The notes: generated from the letters alone by a model not told the origin. Shown: positions 24,801 to 35,351, counted from the first letter of the stretch. The stretch is DNA of 64,000 nt from Macrostomum hystrix (GCA_950097015.1 CATNEN010000038.1:9744001-9808000); one strand, 5' to 3'. Made by a program: numbers and translations.

Positions 24801-24890
24801 CTGGAGGACCGCCGGCCGACATCGAACTGCGACCCCTACCCGGTCACGGAGATGATTGTGCGCACAATCTGCTTGAACGAGACCGACTGA
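18822..24890 (+). CDS. GLUL: Glutamine synthetase, copy 2 (five exons, expanded introns)
   Basis: Second complete glutamine synthetase in tandem with copy 1. Exons 18822-18863, 20253-20376, 20702-21150, 21643-21967 and 24736-24890 give about 364 residues. Introns fall at the same codons and phases as in copy 1 and exons 2, 3 and 5 are the same lengths (124, 449, 155), so the pair arose by duplication of the spliced gene structure. Catalytic blocks are intact: [37 protein letters not shown] and [11 protein letters not shown]. The start ATG is supported by the matching position in copy 1; an in-frame TAA lies 33 bp upstream. The splice from exon 2 to 3 gives Lys where copy 1 has Glu before LPIWNFDG. 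Introns 1 and 4 contain long minisatellites, introns 2 and 3 contain SINE-A copies. Confidence 0.93.
18905..20155. repeat. Minisatellite, 34-bp period
   Basis: About 37 units with core GAGTAGGTTGGGTAGATTGG; variants include TTGGTTAGATT, GATCGAGCACTG and GGGCGCTG. Blocks of about five to six units repeat in the same order (for example around 19270-19560 and 19730-20020), so a higher-order repeat exists. It fills intron 1 of glutamine synthetase copy 2. The minus-strand frame of 446 residues is an artefact. Confidence 0.95.
20429..20655 (+). mobile_element. SINE-A copy in intron 2 of glutamine synthetase copy 2
   Basis: Starts with a Leu/Ser-tRNA-like A box (GGTGGCAGAGCGGTTAACGCG) and has a decayed B-box region (CCGTGAGCTCCAAGG). 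It ends with GTGCCATTGCCCACATCCCT and an AT-rich tail. Internally deleted relative to the copy at 21291. Confidence 0.75.
21291..21571 (-). mobile_element. SINE-A copy with 10-bp target duplication
   Basis: Minus-oriented: read on that strand it has an A box GTGGCAGAGCGGT, a B box GAGCTCGATTCCGCGG, a conserved central block and a 3' end ending in CAGCCCTCCTGCAATT. Flanked by CTGCATAGAT at 21281-21290 and 21572-21581. Lies in intron 3 of glutamine synthetase copy 2. Confidence 0.85.
22110..24690. repeat. Minisatellite, 21-bp period, about 122 units
   Basis: Very homogeneous array with core GGACATGGGAGTGGGCTTGA; nearly all variation is one C/G site (GGGCTT or GGGGTT) plus rare ATTGG and ATGTACC changes. 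It makes up almost all of the 2.77-kb intron 4 of glutamine synthetase copy 2. The 875-, 879- and 924-residue open frames are artefacts of the 21-bp period. Confidence 0.97.
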
Positions 24891-25845
24891 GCAGCTAGTT
24901 GCGAGAGCTCAGCCGGCTTAACGAACTTTAACTATCGACTTATCGAGGTGGTTTCCTATAATTTCATCACACTCGAATTGTAGATCAGATCTAATTAAGA
25001 ATGTTACGCATCGATTTCGCGCCAAAAGTCGTCATTGTTAAAACTAAAAAATAAACTGTTTTGTTATAATACTCGTATTTTAGATCATCTGGCACCAATT
25101 CATTAGAAATGTAGAATATTATATTCCCATGCAGTGCTCACCAATTGAAAAAGGCAAAAAACAATGGAAATTACACGTGTTGAAAGCCTGGTAACTCATT
25201 GCAAGAACTTTAATTTATCTACATATTGAAGGTCGAGAACTACCCTAAGGTATAAAGCCATAATTAAATTAGGAAAATGCTGTAGATCTACATAGCATGC
25301 CTTTATTAACTTATGTACTTTTTGACCCCTAAACCTGATAAATTAAGTTCTGCAATCGATAAAAACTCATGCTCTCCGCCTTCTGTTGTCAGTTGACTCT
25401 AGAAAAAAGAGTACCTTTGTTTGCTCTTAAGTAAATAAATTAAACTCTCCTACAACACAGTAAGTATTCGATAATCATCTCGCTTAAATGATTTATGTTA
25501 AACTCAGTTTTTACATTTTTCAAATTGGTTATTAAGTTTTTCCATACATATCGGATGGAGCATAATGGATCTTCAATCGTAGTCTTTCTGTTCTAAAAAG
25601 CAGGTGAAGGTTCTTGCGAGCAATTCTGATAAGATAATGACTTCTTCTAAGCAAATTACTGGCACTAACCACTTCTATGCATGTGCAAGCAACGGATTCA
25701 AGGGGACAGTTTATCAGCATTATCTTTACAAGCTACAAGTTCGCTGCTGTTGGCTCCTTTGGCGGCTATCAGAATCGCTGCAATCGTTGGGAATCAGAAA
25801 AATTAATTGCTGAGCTCACTTTGAATATACGTCTACACTATATGA
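24891..25845. other. 3' flank of glutamine synthetase copy 2, no gene
   Basis: AATAAA at 25050-25055 is a plausible poly(A) signal about 160 bp after the stop. The rest is AT-rich with no supported gene. Confidence 0.5.
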
Positions 25846-26050
25846 CTCCTGATCAGGTATCAAGCAAGTCAGACAGGCCTTCCAACAGCAGCGCACGTCT
25901 CGCTGTACAGCGACTTGACGGCGTCGTACAAGGAGGTGGAAGGGCGGCTTTCAGCGCCCAGTCGAAAGCAAGTCGAAGGGCAATGAAGACGATCATGAAG
26001 TCGACTGGCTGATGTGCGCCTCCCCGATGACACGGCGGAGAGCGAGGAAC
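25846..26050 (-). pseudogene. Reverse transcriptase fragment, 3' piece
   Basis: On the minus strand the sequence aligns with the copies at 9461 and 32053: CTCCGCCGTGTCATCG corresponds to LRRVI, followed by decayed motif A and a GGCCTGTCTGACTTG stretch corresponding to GLSDL, in several frames. It continues the fragment at 27888-28268 and is separated from it only by the LTR-type element. Plus-strand open frames here are antisense shadows. Confidence 0.75.
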
Positions 26051-26520
26051 TATAGCAGGTTTTCTTGCTGCCTGCTACCTTCTGCCGACACTAACCGAAA
26101 GACTTGAACTCGTACTGACCACAGAGGCCAACAATTATGAGTGAGACTCACATCTCAAAGCTTCAGTGCCGGAGCATATCTACGAAGCAGTGTATTTTAT
26201 ATTCAAGCGATAAGGCACAGTGTTTAGCAGTAGGGGGGGGGTCAGAGAGAGAGATATAAAAGATAACACACAAGCAGTTATCTCTCTGCCCCGCGTTGCC
26301 ATGGTCCCCAACCCAACACACCAGCCCCGAGCATTCTAGGCACGAGTTCGCAGGCTGATAGGGTGCATAGGTTCTCGGTCTCTGCGTCATTGCTTTCCAG
26401 GCCGTCAGGTCAGCCGGTCTGGCTCGCTCAGGTCTATTTTGAGCGCTGGGTGGGTCGAAATGCAGATGAAGGTCGCTGATTGAAAGGAGCACCGATGTAA
26501 GCGCTTTTCAAACGCTTAAA
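26051..26520 (-). repeat. LTR-like direct repeat, left copy
   Basis: 470 bp, practically identical to 27418-27887. The near identity argues for a recent insertion. Confidence 0.85.
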
Positions 26521-27417
26521 TATCTTCCCCTTTTGAAAAACTGACACCCGTGTCAGTTCTCCATGCGTCGAAGATCTCACTGGTACCGTGATGTTCTGAT
26601 GATGTCCTCCTGTCTTTCTCGCGATTGGCAGTCTCATACCAGCTTTTCTTGCATTGTGCTCGGCAGCTTGTTTGGTGCCGATCTTCTTGATTGTATGCGG
26701 TCCTGGAGTCTGAGTTGGTCTTGACTAGCCGAAAATGTCCTGGCTTGCACCAGCTCGTCCCTTCGACTGGGCAGTACAGCTTGAGTAGTGTGTGCAGCAA
26801 TTATCATCAACATGGGGCAATGTATGTTCCCCGAAAACTGACCATCGCACGGTGGCCAGGGAGGTGCTGTTACTGGTGGCAGTCCCATCGGGCTTGCTTA
26901 GTTGCAGCTCAGGCGTCACAACAAGTATTTGCAGTCTAGTTTTATAATCGGTGAAGTCGCCTGCTTCACAAAGGGCATGTTTTTGCATGCAAAGTGAAAT
27001 ATCAATGTCTCCGCGTATGTGTCAGTGTTGCTGGCTCATTGGCCAGAGTCAATTATTGTAAACTACGACTGCTTGACAATCTTATTCGTCACAAACTTCC
27101 ATCTTGATCAACTTCAAACTTGGCAGGGAAAAAAGTCAACATTTGTGTAGTGTCTTGTAGGTTATTACATGCGGCTACAGTAGAACCGCATTTTTCCGGT
27201 GTTGAACTAAAATTGAATCGCTCGCCAAATGACCGCTCTAAGTAAGAATCGTCGTGATTTGCGCTGGTTGCTGAGTAGTGTCTGGCTGGTAGCTTGGTAC
27301 GAAACTGCGCTTCGCCTCTCGATCTCCGGCCTTCATCCAGTACGAAGTCCTCTGTCAGTGTAGCAGGAATCGTTGTCTTGTGTCTAGCGGTGACTCCGGA
27401 AGGTCTAGGGAACCAGA

Positions 27418-27887
27418 TATAGCAGGTTTTCTTGCTGCCTGCTACCTTCTGCCGACACTAACCGAAAGACTTGAACTCGTACTGACCACAGAGGTCAACA
27501 ATTATGAGTGAGACTCACATCTCAAAGCTTCAGTGCCGGAGCATATCTACGAAGCAGTGTATTTTATATTCAAGCGATAAGGCACAGTGTTTAGCAGTAG
27601 GGGGGGGGTCAGAGAGAGAGATATAAAAGATAACACACAAGCAGTTATCTCTCTGCCCCGCGTTGCCATGGTCCCCAACCCAACACACCAGCCCCGAGCA
27701 TTCTAGGCACGAGTTCGCAGGCTGATAGGGTGCATAGGTTCTCGGTCTCTGCGTCATTGCTTTCCAGGCCGTCAGGTCAGCCGGTCTGGCTCGCTCAGGT
27801 CTATTTTGAGCGCTGGGTGGGTCGAAATGCAGATGAAGGTCGCTGATTGAAAGGAGCACCGATGTAAGCGCTTTTCAAACGCTTAAA
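27418..27887 (-). repeat. LTR-like direct repeat, right copy
   Basis: 470 bp matching 26051-26520; in the inferred minus orientation this would be the 5' repeat. Confidence 0.85.
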
Positions 27888-28268
27888 GGAACATTGTGCC
27901 GCGGTGGGGCCGGAATTCATTCGGTACAGCATCAGCGACCGAGTAGCAGTCGGTTGAAATGCTTCGCGCGGTGCAGGACATCAGCGAGATCGCGCGATGG
28001 TCTTGAGTCGTCCCGGCTTCCTTCGGGATCGGGACGATATGCGAAACGGTCCACTCCGTGTTGGCATGCAGGGGCGCCGGCGTGGACACGGTTCATGACG
28101 CCTGTGACCTGGGGGCCACGCTGCGGAACCGCAGAGCCCTGGATGGCGTCGTCAACTGCAGCCTGTTGCGTCTCATCCAGAAGACGCGCAAAAAGGCTCA
28201 TTCCGCTTCGTGCGTGAGCCGTCAGTTTCTCCGGAGACGCTCGCGCCTGACGCGCCTGTCTTGCTGAA
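27888..28268 (-). pseudogene. Reverse transcriptase fragment, 5' piece
   Basis: Minus-strand fragments include QQAAVDDAIQ, VMNRVHAG, EWTVSHIVPIPKEAGTT and FRPHRGTM, each in a different frame. They match QQAAVDEAVQ, VMNRVLSG, EWTMAHIIAIPKKPGTT and FRPHRGTV of the element at 32053. About 120 codons are missing between the first two blocks. The fragment resumes at 26050 beyond the LTR-type insertion. Confidence 0.82.
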
Positions 28269-28479
28269 GGACAGTAATTGTTCCAGTTGTCGTGTCGTTT
28301 AGAGAGACTCTTATGTTTGTTAGTTTGCAGCGAACACGATAATATATTTGTGCATCAGTCACATCACTTATATAGAACGCGAGATACAAGTACGAGTACA
28401 ACGTGCGATATTATTGAGCGGTGGCCACGTGCCACACAATAGGCATGTACATTAATAGGTCAGAGTTAAAGGACATTGG

Positions 28480-28625
28480 CGGCACCGTGCCCGCCCACGC
28501 TCAGGCTATCAATGCGCCTGGCCGCGATAGACCGACGGCGCCACACCAGTGAAGGCCTGAATCGAACCCCCGACTTTCTTGCAGAATCTGACGCACTATC
28601 CACATGGCTACGACCCCTACAATCG
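28480..28625 (-). mobile_element. SINE-B copy, minus orientation
   Basis: Read on the minus strand: GGGGTCGTAGCCATGTGGATAG (A box region), then GGGGGTTCGATTCAGG (B box), then a diverged body. Resembles other SINE-B heads. Confidence 0.55.
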
Positions 28626-29171
28626 CAGAAAACCTAGGGATTGCTGCGTTGAATCAGTCACACTCTTTGCTTGCTACTCGCGTGTTTAAAAGTAGTATCA
28701 TACAAAGGAGTCTGAAGACAATAAATAAAAATAAATTATAACCAAAAATGGCTCACTGCTGGTGGTTCAACACCCACGGCGATATCTATCCATCACCCGC
28801 CAAAGAAATGTCTTGCATAATAGATGCTGGAATAACTAAAGGATGGCCGCAAGCATTTTAACAATTCCATATTGGAACGGGAGTGCGAAGGTGTCACAGA
28901 GTTGGTCAGAAACATTATGGTATAGCGGTCAGTTGTAATGATGCGTTTCCACTGTTTATACAGAATGTGCATCAATGCCACCGATGCAAGCAGCAGATAA
29001 ATACTTCAGCAGCCCCTGTGTTTATACTGCCAAACAGCTGTGATAGCGCGCATCTATATAAAATAACACGAGCGACACTGAACCAACGAAAGCAAATTAG
29101 GGTCGATACAGCTTTGAACGCCCACGTGCTGTGTGCAGCCTGCTTCAATCGTTTGACAAACTGTCTGCACT

Positions 29172-30776
29172 ATGGTCGCAAATTTGTGCACAGATGCAGG
29201 CCAGCTGGACAGGGAACTGGATGACAACTCCAGCTTGAATCAGCGATTTCTGCTGCCAATTGGCGCCGCTCAACTCACCGGCGCCGCCCTGCGCCTCATT
29301 GTCGGCGTGCTGATCAGCATCGACTCAGACTCGGTGAGGCGATTCTATCACTCTCTGTTCTTCTGAGTATTGGTGACTCCTAGTTACTGGTTAGAGCGTC
29401 GGACTCACAACTTGAAGGTCGGGGGTTGGCAGTGGCGTAGTCAGGATTTTTTTCTTCGGGGGTGGCGCCTCTGGGGCGCCACTACCAGGGGGCACCACTA
29501 CCAGGGGGGCACCACTACCAGGGGGAGCCACTGCCAGGGGGAGCCACTGCCAGGGGGGGCGCCACTACCAGGGGGGCACCACTACCATAGAGCGCCACTA
29601 CCACGGGGGCACCACTACCACGGGGGCGCCACTTACCAGGGGGGCACCACTACCACGGGGGCGCCACTTACCAGGGGGCGCCACATAGTTTCTTCAGCCG
29701 ATTGACCTGACAAAACAAGGTCATCAAAACAATGCTGCCCAGGAACCGGAGAAGACTGGCTGTGCGGTACCTCTATTCCTAGGATGCCCCTTTATCTCAC
29801 CTTTGTGCCAACAACTCTGTACTCTACATTGTTAAATATAATGGAAAGAACTGCCAGCCAGGCCACTCCTCTTGTTCCCTCTCTCCCGCTCGCCCTGCGA
29901 GCAAGGCAAGGCCAGGCCTGAGCCTCAACTGGGCTGCAAGCAAGAGCGCAGCCCAGAACAAAATGTTGTGTGACTCCATGGTCTTCTTAGCTGACAGGCA
30001 GAAGGAAACGACGAAACTTCAGTGTTTCACCACTTGCCCCCTTGGCTACGCCCTGGGGTTCGATTCCCGACTCCACTGGAAAAATTTGTGTCCTTAAGCA
30101 AGACACTTGATTCTACGTTGCTTCAGTTCACCTTCAGCCTTCGGATGCGCCGCGCCATAGCTGCGGCTGTGCTGTCGGCTGCACATCAGGTTGGAGCAGG
30201 TATAGTAAATTATTAATATTCTTATTAGTTTACTCCACAAAAACTTGACAGGCGGGCCTTCGATTTGTGGCAGCTTTGGCCAGCTTCGTGCTCTACTCGC
30301 TGACGGGGACGGCGATCCTGCTGACGCGGCTGAGCGGCTCGCTGGCCCAGATGAAGGTGCGCGCCACTGGCTGCCTGGTGCTGTGCGCGGTCTCGGCCGT
30401 GTTCAGCGTGTTTGAGATCAACCAGCATCTGACACGAGCGGTTGCTGAGTCTGCGCAGCCACCGCCGCAGCTGATTGCGAATGCCACAACTTCCAACCTG
30501 GCCGAGCATCGTTGGCAGATGCGGCTGAACCACAGGGCGGTCATGCTGCTGCTGCTGCTGGTACAGTGCACCATTGTCACCTTTGCAGCCTACCTGTGCG
30601 TCAAGCTCATGTGGGCGACTCCGCGGGACAACTCGAACTTGGTCCGAGACGTCCATGAAGCTGATAATCAAGATGATCACAGTGCGGCGCATGCGGCGAC
30701 CGAGTCAGCGAAGAGGATAGTGCCGGCTACAGCTTCCAGCAGCGCAGAAGTGTTTGAGCTCAGTTCCCAGCTCTAA
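29172..30776 (+). CDS. Putative four-helix membrane protein, two exons
   Basis: Exon 29172-29333 (54 codons) joins in phase 0 to 30252-30776 for 228 residues. Four hydrophobic segments are visible: residues about 22-48 (GAAQLTGAALRLIVGVL), 58-80 (FVAALASFVLYSLTGTAILL), 88-108 (GCLVLCAVSAVFSVF) and 150-175 (VMLLLLLVQCTIVTFAAYLC), with N and C termini probably on the same side. The loop between helices 3 and 4 has an NAT sequon; the tail is acidic and Ser-rich. The layout recalls MS4A-like or other tetraspan families, but no diagnostic motif was found, so the family is open. AATAAA at 30814-30819 is a good poly(A) signal 38 bp after the stop. Confidence 0.7.
29431..30050. mobile_element. hAT-like non-autonomous DNA element
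   Basis: Begins CAGTGGCGTAGTCAGGA; the other end read inward begins CAGGGCGTAGCCAAGG, so the termini are imperfect inverted repeats of the CAGTGGCGTAGCC type common in hAT elements. The sequences just outside, GGGTTGG on the left and GGGTTCGA on the right, fit an 8-bp target duplication of the SINE B box with later changes. It carries an internal minisatellite and no transposase. Confidence 0.65.
29458..29692. repeat. Minisatellite inside the hAT-like element
   Basis: About 13 units of the GGGGGCACCACTACCA type, period about 17-19 bp. Confidence 0.85.
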
Positions 30777-31016
30777 CTGAGCACTCAGTGTGGCCGCAGC
30801 GCTATTGTCTTTGAATAAACTCACGCACTTACCAAAAATTAAGCAATTAAGCATCGCTAATTCAAATGAAATCGAATGTGTGCATAATTATAATAAAAAA
30901 AAATACTGTCGCAGCCAATACCTATCGGAATAAATGCTTGGAAAATTAGCCCGGCATGGGCACGCGGCCTTTAAAAATTAAACTAGAGGCGTCGCTGTAC
31001 AAAACCCACTCCGATA

Positions 31017-31285
31017 CTGCACCCCATCCCATTCCAAGGTCCCCTCTGCATCCTGTACCGCATCCCATTCCAAGTTCCCATCCACATCCTGTACCGCATC
31101 CCATTCCAATGTCCCCTCTGCATCCTGTACCGCATCCCATTCCAAGGTCCCCTCTGCATCCTGTACCGCATCCCATTCCAAGTTCCCATCCGCATCCTGT
31201 ACCGCATCCCATTCCAAGTTCCTATCCGCATCCTGTACCCCATCCCATTCCAAGGTCCCCTCTGCATCCTGTACTCCATCCCAAA
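31017..31285. repeat. Minisatellite, 36-bp period
   Basis: About seven units with core CATCCCATTCCAAGTTCCC, two subtypes alternating (GTCCCCTCTGCATCC and GTTCCCATCCGCATCC). Confidence 0.93.
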
Positions 31286-31289
31286 GCCC

Positions 31290-32050
31290 AGCTTCCTAGC
31301 ACGATACAACCCTTATTCAATTTGCCTTCTTTCCAATCCGAGTAAAAGGTTTTCAGCGAGCAAACTGGCTTCAGGCACCTGATTCATAGCCAACTCAAAC
31401 TCAAGGGTACAAGCTGTTCAAGCGAGAACTTTGGCCTAATTAATAGTACATTAATACACTCATTAATATGCCGCGAAGTAAATGCTTATGCCTCGAGGTT
31501 GATTGATTCTGTGATTTCATCTTACTTCTGTTCATCTTACGTATAAATTTGGCCAAATATTGTACTATGCGTGCATATGATCTACCATATCATAGTAGTC
31601 TATCATTTCATATCTTAACTATAATACTCATACATACTTTATTAGTATCAAATAGTATCACGCGTAATACGCGGTGCGTCTTACTTTAAATGCACTTTAA
31701 ATCAAACTTACTTACTTTACTTTAAATGCATAAGTAAAAAATATTCGTTGCCATAGTACCGTCACATGTACGCTACGAATACCATTTTTGGCTGATCTTG
31801 TGAAATGTGTTAGCGAAGTCACTATGAAGTCATGATGACGACATTACGCATGAATCATGCAATGGGAAAACTGTTTTTGGTTTTTTACGGTTTGAAACGA
31901 AATTAAGCGTAAGCTGAGTACTTCTAGGTTTTGTTCGCATGTATTTATTTTTTCGTCATAAATCATTCTAGTATCCTACCTTACCTTATAATGCGCAAAA
32001 ATTTACATAAATGATAAATTAAGGCTCCGTCAATAAGCACTGATCGGCCC
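31290..32050. other. AT-rich spacer, no gene seen
   Basis: No coding or structural feature supported. Confidence 0.5.
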
Positions 32051-32052
32051 GA

Positions 32053-34725
32053 GACTGCAGCAGAGCTATCATTGCTCTTCCTTGTCCCCCCGGATGCTTC
32101 AGGTAGACGTCCGGCTTCGCGGCTTCGCGGCCGGAACGCTCGCCTGTTTTGCGTGTACGCGCCACCTGCCACCCGCCCAGATGAGGCTCAGGACTTCTTC
32201 GAGCAGCTCTCTGCGCGCGTGGAGGAGACTGCGCAGCGCGACACGGTGGTCGTACTCGGAAACTTAAACGCAGTTCCGCGTAAGTCCGAGCGGTCGCTGT
32301 TTGTGACGCCCCGTGAAAACGGCAACACCCAGGCGCTGGAGGACTTCCTGGAGAGGCAGGATATGGTGTCGGCCAACACCCGCTTCCGCAAGCCACCAAG
32401 CAGGCTCGTGACTTTCGTGGGCTGCAAACGGAGGCGGCGGAACGCGCGCGGCCGGTTCGCTACACGGAGGCTAGCACTCATCGACCACGTGCTTCTGCGC
32501 TCCCGTGAGCGCCGCCGCGCTCTCAACTGCCGCACCATCACGCCGCTGGCTCTGCGGTCCGATCATCGGCTTCTCATCTGCGACCTCGAGCTACGCGATC
32601 CGCTCTACCGTCCGCCAAAGCGGCCACCGCGACGCTACTACCGTGCTCTCAAAGACGCCGGAACGCACTGCCACTTTGTTAGCGCCTTCATCACTGCGCT
32701 TGGCGGCAAGCGTGGAGGTGCCGAGTACGCGGATGTGAGCGCCGCAGTACGAGCCGCCGCGGAACAAGCGGTCCCGTTGATGCGACCGGCTCAGCGTGGG
32801 CAGCCGGTCTGGCAGGACGACCCCACGATTCAGCAAGCGAGGGAAGATCTGGAAAAGCTCCGCCTGAGCAGGCGACCTACTCGCGAGGCGGAGGAGGCTC
32901 TGGCGACTGTCTATCTGCAGCGGCAGCAGGCCGCAGTTGATGAAGCTGTCCAGGCCGTCTCTGCCGCTGGGCCCGACGCCAGAGGGCGCGTGGCCTGGTC
33001 CGCCATTAATGCTCTGACAGGGCGGAAGCGGAAGCGGCGCATCCAACTGAATTTGGAAGGCGACACTGCAGATGAGCGCAGGAACGAGCTACGCGAGTTC
33101 TTCGCCGCCATAGTCAACGCGCCGCCACCCCCGCTGCCCAAAATCCTGACGCTGCCGCAAGAGACGCCGTTGCCGTCAGAGGACAGTTTTAATGTTGCAC
33201 CAGTCACCATGGCTGAAGTCGTGATTCTCGCCCAGAAGACGCCGGGCGGCAAGGCGCTGGGTCCGGACGAGGTGCCCATCGAGTCGCTGCGCATCCACTG
33301 TGTGGCCAGTGAGGTCGCCCGTGTGATGAACCGCGTGCTCTCCGGTGAGGTGGCACCCACCGAGTGGACCATGGCGCACATCATCGCCATTCCCAAGAAG
33401 CCGGGCACCACACGGCTAGACGAGCACCGAGGCATCTGCCTGCAATCCTGTGTTGCGAAGTTGTTCAACCGGATGCTGCTACCGCGGTTGCAACCCGTGC
33501 TGGATCCCTTACCTGCGACCTGAGCAGAACGGGTTTCGGCCCCACCGTGGCACAGTGACGCAGATCCTAGCTCTTCGCCGAACCATCGAGGAGGCGCGCA
33601 CGCGCCAGTTGGACCTGATTGTTGTCTTCATTGACTTCATGAAGGTATTCGACTCGGTTGCGAGGGCTGCGCTCCCACATGTGCTCCGCGCGTACCATGT
33701 GCCAGAACAGCTACGAGAGCAGCTGTGATGACGCCGGACGGCCTTTCGGACTCCTTCGAGACATCCTCCGGGGTGCTCCAGGGGGACACTCTAGCGCCAT
33801 TCCTGTTCGTCCTGGTGCTTGACTGGGTGCTACGAACTGCTCTTCCTACCGACGAAGACGGCTTCCTACTGCGGCGACGCGTGGGTCGACGTCAAACGGA
33901 GAAACGGCTCAGCGTGCTTGGCTACGCCGATGACCTCGCCCTGCTGTCCTCTACCGTAGAGGGCGCTCAGCGCCAGCTGGACAAGCTGGTTAGCACTGCA
34001 GCGAGTGTCGGCTTGTTGGTCAACACGAAGAAGACCGTTGTGCTCTGCGTGCCGGGCGACATCGAGGCCGCAAATTTCTTCCGAGGCGCTGACGGGCAGG
34101 TAACGGAGCTTCCACGCTGTCAGCAGTTCGTCTACCTCGGCGGTCTGGTACCAGACGTCCGCAAAGATCTGCGGCGTCGCCGCCGGTACGCTTGGGCTGC
34201 CTTTCGTTCTGTGAGGGCGGTCCTGCAGTCCGAGGCCCTACCTGATCGCCAGAGGGCGGCGCTGTTCCAGGCGGTGGTCGAGACCGTCCTGTTGTACAAC
34301 GCCGATACCTGGACGCTGACGGATTCGCTCGAGCAGCAAGTCAATGCGGCGCACGCTGGCCTGCTACGCGCCGCCTTTAAGATCAGCGACGAGCGGATCA
34401 CTAACGCAGCACTCTATCGCCGCGCCGGCCTGGCCCGTCCAAGTGAACGGCTGCGACTTCGGCGACTCCAGCTGGCAGGCCATATCATCCGCGCCGAGTC
34501 CTACTGCCCGCAGCCGGTGCAGGAGGTGCTGCTGCCAACCCTGCAGGCACCCTACCGGCGCGGCCAGGCCCGAACTCGGCGTTTCGTCGACTGCCTGCTG
34601 GCCGATGCTGGCGCCCTGGACACTGCCGGCGGTGCGGCCTTTGTTCGCGCCCAGGCTCTGAAGCGTGCACTGTGACGCTGCCATTTCCACCTGACAGCGT
34701 ACTTTGTTGTTTGTTGTTGTTGTAA
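32053..34725 (+). mobile_element. Non-LTR retrotransposon, endonuclease plus reverse transcriptase
   Basis: Longer copy of the family at 9461-10757. The 5' end is cut inside the endonuclease; the 3' end has a short UTR and (TTG)n tail (34704-34725). No clear target duplication was seen. Start is approximate. Confidence 0.85.
32072..34675 (+). pseudogene. Endonuclease/reverse transcriptase ORF with two frame breaks
   Basis: First frame to 33523: C-terminal half of an apurinic-type endonuclease (FCVYAPPATRP, VVVLGNLNAV, IDHVLL, SDHRLLICD), a linker, then RT start (GGKALGPDEVPIESLR, AHIIAIPKKPGTT). A one-base shift near 33505 moves to the next frame (NGFRPHRGT, FIDFMKVFDSV). A second break at about 33715, where roughly ten codons are lost, leads to SSGVLQGDTLAPFLF, the catalytic GYADDLALLSS and the C-terminal ETVLLYNADTW / AGHIIRAESY region, stopping at 34675. 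The endonuclease motif normally GDxNA reads GNLNA, so a catalytic Asp is lost. It is a decayed mobile-element gene. Confidence 0.88.
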
Positions 34726-34729
34726 CTGA

Positions 34730-35345
34730 ACAATATCAATGAGAGTGAGAGAATCAAAGTGAGGCCGATACGCAACAATACGATAAACCATCTTCGGAGA
34801 AAAAAATATTTCGTTGAATAGAATAGAGTCGAAAAAAATCGAAAACTGTTCTTTAGCGCCTTTGAAACAGTTAGTGATTCAGGTTCTGACTTATGTTGAG
34901 ATGACGCCTTCAACGTTAGAGAACTTAGAGCCCTTGAAGAAAAGCAGATAATATCGACATGACACTACAGTGTTAATTTCCAGGCGAAATGAGAGACGTT
35001 CTTCCATGATTTGAAGATAGAATTGTAGGAAATAAAAAAAGCCTGCATAAAATTTCAATCCCTAAATACATGACTCAGAAATTAAAAATATTCAAATCTT
35101 CACAATCAGCATTTACGAGTAGTAAAATATAAAGGAGATAATATAAAAATAACACTTAAGGAACGACGCGCTCAATATTTATTGCCCGAAAAACTGATCA
35201 TTTTCTTTTCGCACTTACAAATGACAAAATGCAAAAACATTTTTACAAATCAGTAGCTGTACCAGAGCAGCTGTACAGCTCTAACTTATGGCATTTACAA
35301 GTTTAAAAGTTGAAAGGTTTTTTACAATGCATTTTAATTCTACGA
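34730..35345. other. AT-rich spacer, no gene seen
   Basis: No supported feature between the retrotransposon tail and the 59-bp array. Confidence 0.5.
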
Positions 35346-35351
35346 GTAAAG

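Larger units (their letters stand above)
26051..27887 (-). mobile_element. Non-autonomous LTR-type element (1,837 bp)
   Basis: Two 470-bp direct repeats (26051-26520 and 27418-27887), with only one difference seen (GAGGCCAAC or GAGGTCAAC), flank 897 bp of internal DNA. GGAAC occurs immediately outside both ends (26046-26050 and 27888-27892), a 5-bp target duplication typical of LTR integration. On the minus strand the interior starts 2 bp after the repeat with TGGTTCCC, as a primer binding site should, and ends with the purine run AAAAGGGGAAGA next to the other repeat. A TATAAAATAC box lies in each repeat on that strand. No gag or pol protein is recognisable (open frames under 100 residues), so it must rely on another element. 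The repeat ends are not the usual TG..CA. Confidence 0.75.
29375..30215 (+). mobile_element. SINE-B copy split by a hAT-like element
   Basis: The tRNA-like head (ACTGGTTAGAGCGTCGGACT, then AAGGTCGGGGGTT) ends near 29428; the interrupted B box and body resume at about 30050 (GGGTTCGATTCCCGACTCC, then GCAAGACAC) and end in an AT-rich tail. Located in the intron of the tetraspan gene. Confidence 0.75.

Noticed and set aside
22066-24898. Open frames of 875, 879 and 924 residues on both strands
   Set aside because: They are translations of a 21-bp tandem repeat with no stop in the unit; the array lies between donor 21967 and acceptor 24736 of a conserved gene.
25853-26050. Plus-strand coding-like segment before the LTR-type element
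   Set aside because: It is the antisense of a decayed reverse transcriptase that continues at 27888-28268 on the minus strand.
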